Positions 8,386-15,794 of a DNA stretch of 32,324 nucleotides are shown here, in pieces. The first letter of the stretch is position 1. The number at the start of each line of letters is the position of its first letter. The notes under the pieces are model-generated. The model saw nothing but the letters and a program-made list of their open reading frames with translations, did not search any database and had not been told where the DNA came from. Source of the stretch: Deltaproteobacteria bacterium CG11_big_fil_rev_8_21_14_0_20_45_16 (GTDB lineage Bacteria; Bdellovibrionota; UBA2394). Position numbers and translations under genes: made by a program. The stretch is taken from positions 1-32,324 of the forward strand of contig PCXB01000094.1 of assembly GCA_002787535.1 (NCBI GenBank), written 5' to 3'.

Positions 8386-9378
8386 CTATTTTAAGAAGTC
8401 CAGGATCAATTCATCCCCGGGGAGGCTATCACTTAAAGGCCCAAATTTATCTTTGTAGAGTCGACAGCTTTTAAAGTTAAGCAACTTGGAAGCCTCACAA
8501 AACTTTCCAAAATTTCCAGAAGGGAAGGCGTGGCCAAGTCTAGGGTCCTGGCAAAACTTTAAGTCCTTCTGAGCGTAACATTGCGCCTCTGCTTCGGATA
8601 TCTGGGGCTTCCACTCAAGAGATTTAATTTTAGCCACCTGAGCTACAAAATTCTCTGCCGAATCACCGATCCAAGAGCGAGCGCTTATTTTTATTTTCGG
8701 ATAGACCTCAAGCAGGACGTCCTCTAAGCAGCCAGAGGAACGCCCTCCTTTGAATCGAAAGCACTTATCTTTTTGGCCATGAATCTGAAGAATGCGTGTT
8801 TGCTTCAATGCGAGATCACAACCAGAGTCTTTAAGTTCAGAAATCTTAGGGAAGCCGCCAACGGCAATTAGATTTTTGGGAGGCTTTGCGCACGCAAGAC
8901 GATATGCCATGGCGGCTCCGTCAGAAAATCCAACATAGGTGAGTTCACTAAAATTAATCCCAAGAGATTTTTCTTTGGCGACCCATTCTGGAAGTTGTTT
9001 CAGATAGGCCAGCTCTGCGTCAGATGAAACTTTCAAATCCTTGCGTTGGCAACATTCTCCAGCTTGCCATACAGCTGTGGAATATTTCTGAAACTGTGTA
9101 TCCGTACGATGCGGGTAAGCTATGACAAAGTTAGCCTTGAGTAAGTTTTCGTGTAAGGGGCTTATCTGGCGGAATTCATCACCCGAAAATCCTGCCCCGC
9201 TTAGGATGACAACTAGTTTAGAGTGTTTGCTTGATGCTGATTCTGGCAGGTAAATCTCTGTTGCAAAAGTCTGAGAGTTGCCGTCAGCCTTCAAATTTTT
9301 ATTTAAGCTACTTGGTGCATCACCAAAGTTTTCAACTGATTGTCCGATGAGGAAGATCCCAAACACTAGGCCAATCAT
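8386..9378 (-). CDS. Secreted alpha/beta-hydrolase, PHB-depolymerase/feruloyl-esterase (LpqC) type
   Basis: 330 residues. A short hydrophobic N-terminus (MIGLVFGIFLIGQS) suggests export. The hydrolase fold is supported by LVVILSGAGFSGDEF (strand and oxyanion region, about 55-69), a GECCQRKDL segment like the CC motif of this family, the nucleophile elbow VGFSDGAAMAYRLAC with S152, IHGQKDKCFRFKGG with D204 after the sixth strand, and RLGHAFPSG with H283. That gives a plausible Ser-Asp-His triad. Relatives cleave short-chain polyhydroxyalkanoates or plant-derived esters; the substrate here is unknown. At least eight cysteines suggest disulfides. The ATG overlaps the upstream stop by 4 nt (ATGA), so it is probably translated with the FlgE-D2-like gene and the SOS polymerase genes. 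Confidence 0.8.
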   Translation of the reverse strand: MIGLVFGIFLIGQSVENFGDAPSSLNKNLKADGNSQTFATEIYLPESASSKHSKLVVILSGAGFSGDEFRQISPLHENLLKANFVIAYPHRTDTQFQKYSTAVWQAGECCQRKDLKVSSDAELAYLKQLPEWVAKEKSLGINFSELTYVGFSDGAAMAYRLACAKPPKNLIAVGGFPKISELKDSGCDLALKQTRILQIHGQKDKCFRFKGGRSSGCLEDVLLEVYPKIKISARSWIGDSAENFVAQVAKIKSLEWKPQISEAEAQCYAQKDLKFCQDPRLGHAFPSGNFGKFCEASKLLNFKSCRLYKDKFGPLSDSLPGDELILDFLK

Positions 9379-10205
9379 TCGATTTTCTTCCTTCCATCTT
9401 GAGCCATACCGCTATATTGAAAAGCTTCTCCGGATTCTGCGACCCGAATGGAGGAGAGTGGCATTTGACCAAAGTCAATAGCTAGTCCACTCTGTAAAGC
9501 ACCAGATTTCCATATGATTGAAAATTGGCTCTCGGTTGTATTGTACGAATATTCGCCAGCTTTCAATTTTCCAAAATCTGTGGGGAGGTAGCGATTAAAA
9601 AAATTATCTTCATTTGGCTCAGATTCACCTGGCTTCCAAGCTCGCACGGCGGATAAGGCACCATCGGTTTCAAAAAGCAGGCTGCCGATACTGATGATGA
9701 CGGTAGCATCTGGAGGCTCATCGGGGTCGTAATTTGAAACAGTTTTTCCTTGAATGAGGATATAATATTCCCATAAGTGACTAGTTCTTTTGCGGAAATA
9801 AATTCCGGCGGACAATTCCTCACCGACGTCATTGATCATCTTAAAATCTTTGTTATTATTTGAAGTGCCCGTAGCCTTGGCAAAGCTCGTGCCGTCGAAC
9901 ATGGCCGTACTTGATTTGGCGGCGACAGGTAGGATGAAGCTAAAAGCCAAAAGCTCACTCGCTTTGGGGGCTAAGTAAACAACGGCAGCTTTTTCAAATT
10001 TGCAGTTGTTAAAACTAAGAACGGCTTTATCTCCAAAGAGGCTTCGAATTTGCGTTAGCATTTGAGACTCAACTTGATGGGATGATTTGTCGTTCATTTC
10101 AATTTTGCCGAGCTGGGCTTCTTCAGCCTTGAAATCCTCACAGGTCATGAGTTGGGCAGCTGAACTTTGTGAGATGAGCAGGCTGGATAGAATGAAATTA
10201 AGCAT
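9375..10205 (-). CDS. Secreted protein resembling a flagellar hook FlgE D2 domain; function unknown
   Basis: 276 residues with a signal peptide (MLNFILSSLLISQSSAAQ). Residues about 85-190 follow the order of blocks in the FlgE/FlaE D2 domain: a beta segment ending in ...AMFDGTSF, a block like the hook VYDSLGNxH motif (FKMINDVGEELSAGIYFRK), SHLWEYYILIQG where hooks have a Trp-centred strand, then SIGSLLFETDGAL, which matches the LxFxxxGxL signature. Later W-K-S-G-A-L and AIDFGQ also resemble hook phrases. The N-terminal rod motif and the C-terminal coiled coil of true hook proteins are missing, so it is not a hook subunit. The similarity is by eye and moderate. It overlaps the dnaE2 stop by 8 nt and the next gene by 4 nt, placing an exported protein inside an SOS polymerase operon. 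Confidence 0.65.
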   Translation of the reverse strand: MLNFILSSLLISQSSAAQLMTCEDFKAEEAQLGKIEMNDKSSHQVESQMLTQIRSLFGDKAVLSFNNCKFEKAAVVYLAPKASELLAFSFILPVAAKSSTAMFDGTSFAKATGTSNNNKDFKMINDVGEELSAGIYFRKRTSHLWEYYILIQGKTVSNYDPDEPPDATVIISIGSLLFETDGALSAVRAWKPGESEPNEDNFFNRYLPTDFGKLKAGEYSYNTTESQFSIIWKSGALQSGLAIDFGQMPLSSIRVAESGEAFQYSGMAQDGRKKIE

Positions 10206-13200
10206 CCATCCATTTAAGGGAAAAGCGGTCCGGCATGGAAGGCTTTTTCGCCGAATCTTTAAGTTGGTATAATTTAGCTCGATTGGCTAGGGGCGCCATT
10301 ACTTGATGCACCAAAATGGAAGAATAATCTTGCACCGCCTGACGTTTTCCACCGACCAAAAGATAGGCTTGAGATTGTATTAGTTCCTTAAATTTCTGAT
10401 AAACAGCCGGCTTTAAAACCAAATTCAAAAATCCAGTCTCATCTTGAAGTGTAATAAAAAACATTCCTTTAGCGGTAGGTGGGCTCTGCACTACTTCGAG
10501 GCTGCCAAATACATAAACATTTTCGTTGTTTCGTCTCAGGGAAAGATCTTTCGCCGCGCAAAGCTTAGAAGAAGGAATAGCGTAACTCCAATAAGATTTT
10601 TTTATCAGACTTACTGGATGCTCTCGAAGAGTGCTCTCTATGAATTCAAAGTCGAGCATCATTTGCTCAAGTGGATTGGCGACCGAAAACCTTGGAGCTT
10701 TAGCCCGGGAATATTTTAATGAATCTTTTTGAGATTCCAAAGCTTGCCAATAAACGGGACGGCGTTCTTCATCGTCGTAGCAGGCTATAGCTAAAGCTGC
10801 TCGCTCATCCACATTAAAGATTAGCAGATTAGGATCTTTTTTCTTTCGCGATTCAATAAAGGCTTCAACATTTTCTTTTTTCAAGCCTCTTACTGATCGG
10901 AAGCCTAACCGAACAGCCCATTGTTGGGACTTCAGCTGTTCAAGACGATGCTCCCACAAGGATAACTCTAGGTTCACCGGAAGAATGGCGATATTTTCTT
11001 GTCTAAAACTCGAAAGCAAGACATGCCGAGAATAAAAGCCTAAAGGCATGGAGTTTAAAAGTGCACATAAAAAAACAGCCGGGTAGTGAGCCTTCAAATA
11101 CGCGGAAGCATAGGTAAGAAGAGCAAAGCTCGCCGCATGAGATTCCGGAAACCCATATTCCCCAAAACCTAAAATCTGCTGACAAATTCTTTTAGAAAAA
11201 TCCTCAGCAATGCCTTTTGTCACAAGGCGCTGACAAATATCTTCAGCAAAACTTTCTAGATTCCCAGATTTCTTCCACGCCCCCATAGCGCGCCGAAGCT
11301 CATCTGCTTCCCCGGGGCTATAGCCGGCGACTTCGATGGCCATTTTCATAACTTGTTCTTGAAAAATGGGAATACCCAAAGTTTTTTCCAAAATTGGCTT
11401 CAAAAGAGGGTGGGCATATTCTACTTTTTCTAAACCCATTCGACGCCGAAGATAAGGATGAACCATGCCACCCTGAATCGGCCCTGGCCTTACAATCGCC
11501 ACTTCAACCACAAGGTCATAAAAGTTTCGCGGGCGTAAGCGAGGGAGCATGCTCATTTGAGCTCTTGATTCAATTTGAAAAACTCCCATTGTTCGAGAAG
11601 TTTGAATCATATCGTAAGTCTTCGAATCATCATGAGGAATTTGATGCAACTCTAAATCCGCAAAGCCATGCTCTCGAAGTAAATCAAAAGACTTTCGAAG
11701 ACAGCTGAGCATTCCAAGAGCCAAAAGATCAATCTTCAGAAGACCAAGCTTTTCGATATCGTACTTATCCCACTGAACAACACTTCGATTCTCCATTCGA
11801 GCCGGCTGAATCGGACTGATTTCATCCAACCGATCCTGACAGATGATCATGCCGCCGGTATGCTGACCAAGATGCCGAGGAAAGCCTTTAATAGCCTTGG
11901 CGAGGCGAAAAAGTCTGGCAAGGCTTCTGTCTTCTGTAGATTGATCAAGAACAGCCTCTCGCCAGCGCGAACGTTTCGATAAAAGCTCCAAAACATCATC
12001 CCCAACACCCAGAGCTTTGCCCACATCTCGAAGGGCAGAACGTGTGCGATAAGTGATTAAAGTGGCCACCATTCCGGCCCGATGTCGACCATACTTTTGA
12101 TAAACATATTGAATAACCTCCTCTCGGCGCTCATGCTCAAAATCAACATCGATATCAGGAGCCTCGTCGCGTTCTTTGGAAATGAATCTTTCGAATAAAA
12201 GATTCATTTGAACAGGGTCAATACTCGTAACTTCCAATAGATAACAAACAATCGAATTGGCGGCTGAACCTCGCCCCTGACAAAGAATTTTTTTGGAGCG
12301 GGCAAAGGCTACAATATCCCAAACAGTTAAAAAATAATCTTCATACTGAAGCTCTCGAATCAACTTAAGTTCATATTCCAATTGAGCCAAAACTTTCGAC
12401 GACGCGCCATTTGAATAACGTTGTTGAAGGCCCAGTTGGCAAAGTTCTCTCAAAAACTCTGGCGCTTTTTTTCCTGCTGGCAACCATTCCTGGGGGTAGT
12501 GATAGCGAATTTCAGATGGGCTAAATTGGCAGCTTTCAGCAATTTTTAAATTATGGAGAAGATATTCTCTTGGAACTTGATAGCGCTTGAGATCTTGAAG
12601 ATTTTTTAAGTAAGCCTCCGCATTAAAGCTTGGCAAGATTTCGGATAATTTTTTATTTTCACGAATGGCCTGTAAAACTTGAAAAACTTCAAAGCGATTC
12701 TTTTCATGAAAAAAAGCATCCCAGGTCCAGGCTAGCGGAATTTCTTTTGGTAGATTCTCCAGCCATTTTTTCATTTTATAATCGGCGTCGACCTGGAAGC
12801 GCTTTGTTACAAGTTGAGTGGGCTGAAGATCTCTTAATATTTGAAGCTCACTTTGGCTTGGAAAATCTCGAGGAGCTAAAAGGCATTGTGTATGTTGCGG
12901 ATGAACCCATTCCATAACCTGCGAAAGACTTGGTGTAGAGCTTAAAGAGATCAATCGGCAAATATTCTTGTAACCACGAAAGTCTTTGGCCAAAAGTATC
13001 AAAGAGAAGTTAGCGACTTGAATTTCGCTCCCAACAATAAAATGAAGTCCTAGTTCTTTGGCCTTATCATAAGCTCGAACCATTCCATAAAAACCCCCTC
13101 GGTCGCAAAGAGCTAAAGATCGATAGTTAAGCTCCTTAGCTCTTTGAATCATCTCCGCTGGTTGGGAAGCGCCTACCAAAAAAGAAAAACAAGATTTGGA

Positions 13201-13242
13201 ACAAAGTTCAGCGTAGGGAATGGTGTTATTAAAGCTCCTCAT
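10198..13242 (-). CDS. dnaE2: Error-prone DNA polymerase III alpha subunit DnaE2 (ImuC)
   Basis: 1014 residues from the ATG at 13242, which overlaps the imuB stop as ATGA; an in-frame start at 13266 would add eight residues. This is the catalytic subunit of the SOS mutasome that copies past damaged template. N-terminal PHP region: PYAELCSKSCFSFLVGAS, with the metal-binding histidines replaced as is common in DnaE2. The palm motif PDIDVDFEHERREEVIQYV carries two catalytic aspartates, and KYDIEKLGLLKIDLLALGML supplies the third. AIVRPGPIQGGMVHPYLRRR and a GEYGFPESHAASFALLTYASAYLKAHYP block are typical of the alpha/DnaE2 group. The C-terminus has an OB fold (VYVFGSLEVVQSPPTAKGM). Length fits DnaE2 (about 1000-1100) rather than DnaE1. 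Transcribed with imuA/imuB behind the LexA-type operator. Confidence 0.95.
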   Translation of the reverse strand: MRSFNNTIPYAELCSKSCFSFLVGASQPAEMIQRAKELNYRSLALCDRGGFYGMVRAYDKAKELGLHFIVGSEIQVANFSLILLAKDFRGYKNICRLISLSSTPSLSQVMEWVHPQHTQCLLAPRDFPSQSELQILRDLQPTQLVTKRFQVDADYKMKKWLENLPKEIPLAWTWDAFFHEKNRFEVFQVLQAIRENKKLSEILPSFNAEAYLKNLQDLKRYQVPREYLLHNLKIAESCQFSPSEIRYHYPQEWLPAGKKAPEFLRELCQLGLQQRYSNGASSKVLAQLEYELKLIRELQYEDYFLTVWDIVAFARSKKILCQGRGSAANSIVCYLLEVTSIDPVQMNLLFERFISKERDEAPDIDVDFEHERREEVIQYVYQKYGRHRAGMVATLITYRTRSALRDVGKALGVGDDVLELLSKRSRWREAVLDQSTEDRSLARLFRLAKAIKGFPRHLGQHTGGMIICQDRLDEISPIQPARMENRSVVQWDKYDIEKLGLLKIDLLALGMLSCLRKSFDLLREHGFADLELHQIPHDDSKTYDMIQTSRTMGVFQIESRAQMSMLPRLRPRNFYDLVVEVAIVRPGPIQGGMVHPYLRRRMGLEKVEYAHPLLKPILEKTLGIPIFQEQVMKMAIEVAGYSPGEADELRRAMGAWKKSGNLESFAEDICQRLVTKGIAEDFSKRICQQILGFGEYGFPESHAASFALLTYASAYLKAHYPAVFLCALLNSMPLGFYSRHVLLSSFRQENIAILPVNLELSLWEHRLEQLKSQQWAVRLGFRSVRGLKKENVEAFIESRKKKDPNLLIFNVDERAALAIACYDDEERRPVYWQALESQKDSLKYSRAKAPRFSVANPLEQMMLDFEFIESTLREHPVSLIKKSYWSYAIPSSKLCAAKDLSLRRNNENVYVFGSLEVVQSPPTAKGMFFITLQDETGFLNLVLKPAVYQKFKELIQSQAYLLVGGKRQAVQDYSSILVHQVMAPLANRAKLYQLKDSAKKPSMPDRFSLKWMDA

Positions 13243-14375
13243 TCCACAACACCTTGCTTGAACCACTCTGACTTTTCGTTTTTAAAAATCCACAGCCAAC
13301 GGCCTTGAGCATGTGTAATGAAATAATCTCGCTCGCAGTGATCGCCCTGCACGTCAATCCAGGCCAAGCGCTCAGTAAAATAAATTTTAGAATTAGGCGG
13401 AGTTATTTTTTGTGGCTTCATTTGAATCAAGGGGCGAAAGGAAAACCGCCTTTCTAAGTGCAAAACTTGGCTCGGCGCCTTCCGGGCCCAAGATGTTTCC
13501 GGAACAAATGAGGGTAAAAGTTCTGGTTGAAACGACTCAAATCCCAAAGATTTGAGTCGTTCTGCTAATTCCATCCAAGAAAGAGAGGAGGCTTGCTCTT
13601 TATTAAAAAGAGAAAGTTGAATGGATCGTTTGTGATAGACAGGTTTAAGACTTAGTCGAATTCTCGAAAGAGGAGAAAAAAATTGAAACCTCTGAAGGCG
13701 ATCCTCCAGAAGCCTAGAAATCCAAGCGATGTTTTTTGACAAAAGGGGTTGGTGTCGAAATTCCAAACTCAAGCTTTGATCTTCCTGAGAATCCCAACTG
13801 CTTAAGTTTAGGGACATCTCCTCGATGCAGAGATCAGGCTTTTGTTCCGCCCAGTGGCCAAGGATTTCGGAACACTTAAATACGAGGGGCTGAAAATTCG
13901 TCAGCTCAAAGTCTGGGTCAAAAGTTTCTTCCAAGACAACGCTCTCCCCATAAGGTATCCATCGCCATTCGGATATCCCAGGATTTAAAACGCATTTAAA
14001 AAAATCCGCCCAAACTTTTCCAAATCGAGATTGAATTTGTGAGTGGGGGAGTCTACGAAGCTGCCCCACTTTTTGGATGCCCAAACGGGAGAGATGTGAA
14101 AACAGCTTTTCAGAAGCTTTGGCGCCCACTTTGTCATGATAAAAAGCATGATATTTCTTTGCGAAGCTTTGAAGCTCTTTCATTCCAGAAAATAAATTAA
14201 TTTTCTCCACCCGAAGGACCAGATCCCATGCCGTTGGAGCGATATGAATATTTTTATTTTTTTGAAGTTTATCTTTCCAGAAATGATGGAAGCATTCCAA
14301 ATCATAAAGCCAATAGTCACAAAACTTCATGCAAGTGGGAGAGAGATTTTGAAAATTTAGACTTAAGGCAAACAT
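13239..14375 (-). CDS. imuB: ImuB, catalytically inactive Y-family polymerase homologue of the SOS mutasome (shortened)
   Basis: 378 residues; typical ImuB proteins are about 500. ImuB is the hub that binds the beta clamp, ImuA and DnaE2. The best evidence is a clamp-binding pentapeptide QLSLF at 253-257, the GIQKVGQLRRLPHSQIQSRFG helix-hairpin-helix segment at about 99-119, WDLVLRVEKINLFSGMKEL at 50-68 (relatives have D-x-T-x-x-x-x-LFGG) and a C-terminal RDYFITHAQGRWLWIFKN tail. The N-terminal palm is strongly reduced: only about 50 residues precede the LFSG block, and no catalytic carboxylate motif is visible. Position between imuA (13-nt overlap) and dnaE2 (4-nt overlap) makes the identity firm despite the divergence. 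Confidence 0.88.
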   Translation of the reverse strand: MFALSLNFQNLSPTCMKFCDYWLYDLECFHHFWKDKLQKNKNIHIAPTAWDLVLRVEKINLFSGMKELQSFAKKYHAFYHDKVGAKASEKLFSHLSRLGIQKVGQLRRLPHSQIQSRFGKVWADFFKCVLNPGISEWRWIPYGESVVLEETFDPDFELTNFQPLVFKCSEILGHWAEQKPDLCIEEMSLNLSSWDSQEDQSLSLEFRHQPLLSKNIAWISRLLEDRLQRFQFFSPLSRIRLSLKPVYHKRSIQLSLFNKEQASSLSWMELAERLKSLGFESFQPELLPSFVPETSWARKAPSQVLHLERRFSFRPLIQMKPQKITPPNSKIYFTERLAWIDVQGDHCERDYFITHAQGRWLWIFKNEKSEWFKQGVVE

Positions 14376-14917
14376 TTATTTGTCCGCACAAGTTCTAAAT
14401 AGTCTGCCGAAAAATATTGGGGTTTTAGCAGCCCACCCTTGGACCACCAAACTTTATAGCGATGATGAGAGAGCTGAACATGAATACGCTCTTGGCAGGA
14501 TGAAAGTGGATAGGCCTCTATAAAAATAAGACAAATTTTTGAATGTCGAAGAAGCTGTTGCAAAAAGCAAACTTCAGCCTCTTTGAGTTTAAGGTTATCA
14601 AGAATCCAAACATCAAAGGATTGAGAAGCATAAAGTTCTCGCCATAGAATGCGATAGCGTTGGCGCTCAGGGCATTCAACCCCCAAAAGCTGAAGTCCAC
14701 GATCGTGAGCCAATTGCCAAAGAAGGGGGGCATCAATATTCCACTGAGGGCTGAGCCATACCAAGTTCTTGGAGGCGCTTGGTAATAAAGAGAAGAGAAC
14801 TCGTCGGCAACCACTCCCGTCTTTTCCGATAAGTTGGATAAAGCGGGAGGGGTTTTTGCGAATATTTTTAATCTGAAACTTTTGTAGTTGCACAAAGGCT
14901 TCTTCTTCGATTACCAT
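14363..14917 (-). CDS. imuA: ImuA, RecA-like accessory protein of the SOS mutasome
   Basis: 184 residues if it starts at the ATG at 14917, 196 if at the upstream ATG at 14953. The shorter form is preferred because the longer one would run through the operator and a good promoter. IQLIGKDGSGCRRVLFSLLP at about 28-47 resembles a degenerate P-loop; later WLSPQ, FDVWILDNL and ICLIFIEAYP look like RecA/SulA-fold beta strands. Sequence similarity alone is weak; identity rests on being first in an imuA-imuB-dnaE2 set under a LexA-type operator. In other bacteria ImuA binds ImuB and RecA. The preferred ATG lies inside the left half of the operator with about 8 nt from a -10-like TACCAT, so the transcript may be leaderless. 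Confidence 0.8.
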   Translation of the reverse strand: MVIEEEAFVQLQKFQIKNIRKNPSRFIQLIGKDGSGCRRVLFSLLPSASKNLVWLSPQWNIDAPLLWQLAHDRGLQLLGVECPERQRYRILWRELYASQSFDVWILDNLKLKEAEVCFLQQLLRHSKICLIFIEAYPLSSCQERIHVQLSHHRYKVWWSKGGLLKPQYFSADYLELVRTNKCLP

Positions 14918-14931
14918 ACATTTGTATGGTA
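14912..14931. promoter_or_regulatory. LexA-type operator (SOS box) shared by imuA and lexA
   Basis: A perfect inverted repeat with 9-bp arms and a TT centre: TACCATACA-TT-TGTATGGTA. It lies exactly between divergent lexA and the imuA-imuB-dnaE2 genes, the classic place for LexA autoregulation and SOS control. I did not see a second copy elsewhere in the window. The sequence differs from the E. coli (CTGT-N8-ACAG) and Gram-positive (GAAC-N4-GTTC) boxes, as expected because LexA specificity varies between phyla. The ATG codons of both genes are inside the two arms. Confidence 0.78.
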
Positions 14932-14953
14932 TCAGATCCTGGCACTTTGTCAT
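14926..14953 (-). promoter_or_regulatory. Candidate imuA promoter overlapping the operator
   Basis: Read on the minus strand, ATGACA (14953-14948, five of six bases of TTGACA) is followed after 16 nt by TACCAT (14931-14926), preceded by a TGA that fits an extended -10. Predicted initiation falls at about 14917-14920, on or just before the preferred imuA ATG. LexA bound to the palindrome would cover the -10. Prediction by eye only. Confidence 0.45.
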
Positions 14954-15537
14954 CCCAACAACGTCGAGTGTATGAGTTTGTTAAGGATAGCTTCTACCGG
15001 AACGGATCCATGCCCACCTTGCGTGAAATATGCCACCATATGGGCTGGAAGGCCGTTGGCAGCGCGCAAGATGTTATCCAAGCCCTAATTGAAAAGCACA
15101 GGCTTTCTCGCAGCCCACTGAAAGCTCGTGGCCTCCAGCTGGTCGATGGCCCTTCTTTCCGAAACATACCCATCCTAGGCTCTGCACCCGCAGGTCGAGC
15201 CCTGGAGGCCATTGAGCACCACGAAGGAGATGCCATTGTTCCTGACTTTATAAGAGGGCCTGTTTTTGCTGTTCGTGTGATAGGGGATAGTATGAAAAAC
15301 GCTGGCATTGAAGACGGCGACTTGGCCATCGTCAGCCAAACAGATAGTGCCGAAAATAAAGATATTATCGTTGCTTTATCTTATGGCGAAACGACTATTA
15401 AACGTTTGGTCAAAAAGGGGCGCGAAAATTGGCTCTATCCAGAAAACGATGCTTACAAACCGAGGCGAATTGATGATCCTAGCTTCCGGGTACTTGGTAA
15501 AGTTATTGGACTCCATCGCTACTGGGAAAACTTTTGA
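14926..15537 (+). CDS. lexA: LexA repressor (SOS regulator, S24 autoprotease)
   Basis: 203 residues from the ATG at 14926; a TTG at 14947 would give the more standard N-terminus (LSSQQRRVYEFVKDSF) and is possible. Residues 8-72 are the winged-helix DNA-binding domain, with MPTLREICHHMGWKAVGSAQDVIQAL as the recognition-helix region. The self-cleavage bond is A89-G90 (GSAPAGRA). The catalytic pair is S122 in VIGDSM and K159 in TTIKRL. The gene diverges from the imu operon and its first ATG is inside the palindromic operator, which predicts autoregulation. TTGA at its stop overlaps the start of the YggU-family gene. The promoter must lie largely within imuA; TTGCAC at 14888 and TACCAT at 14912 are weak candidates. 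Confidence 0.94.
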   Translation: MVSDPGTLSSQQRRVYEFVKDSFYRNGSMPTLREICHHMGWKAVGSAQDVIQALIEKHRLSRSPLKARGLQLVDGPSFRNIPILGSAPAGRALEAIEHHEGDAIVPDFIRGPVFAVRVIGDSMKNAGIEDGDLAIVSQTDSAENKDIIVALSYGETTIKRLVKKGRENWLYPENDAYKPRRIDDPSFRVLGKVIGLHRYWENF

Positions 15538-15782
15538 AAGCACCTACAACAAACATTCTAAAGCTGACGATTCATCTACGACCCAATTCTAAGAAGGAAG
15601 CGATCGAAAAGATTGGTGAAAACGAATATAAAATAAAAGTTTCAGCGCCAGCTGTCGATGGAAAGGCCAACTCTAAACTTATTAAACTTCTCTCAGAGTC
15701 TTTTGGTTGGAGGCCATCGTCGATCAGTATTTTGAAAGGTCACACTTCTCGAAAGAAAATAATTCAGGTCGAGTGCGATTAA
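15534..15782 (+). CDS. YggU / DUF167 family protein
   Basis: 82 residues from a TTG start overlapping the lexA stop by four bases. The family signature is clear: a first strand LTIHLRPNSKKEAI, then YKIKVSAPAVDGKANSKLIKLLSESFG, then ILKGHTSRKKIIQV. This matches the UPF0235/DUF167 fold, a small alpha/beta protein found in bacteria and eukaryotes with no settled function. Length is normal. Cotranscription with lexA is probable from the overlap, so its level could rise in the SOS response, but the family is not known to act in repair. Confidence 0.88.
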   Translation: MKAPTTNILKLTIHLRPNSKKEAIEKIGENEYKIKVSAPAVDGKANSKLIKLLSESFGWRPSSISILKGHTSRKKIIQVECD

Positions 15783-15794
15783 CAATGGTAATTG

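Noticed and set aside
9375-10205. A true flagellar hook gene
   Set aside because: It has a Sec signal peptide, lacks rod and C-terminal hook segments, and no other flagellar gene is nearby.
13131-13242. Loss of metal-binding histidines in the PHP domain of DnaE2 (ELCSKSCFSFL)
   Set aside because: DnaE2 proteins commonly have a degenerate PHP motif of this kind (typical form AELxxTxFSFLxGAS), so it is normal for the family rather than an oddity.
14918-14953. imuA starting at 14953
   Set aside because: It would translate the SOS operator and place the likely -35/-10 inside the gene. The ATG at 14917 is preferred, though the longer start cannot be fully excluded.
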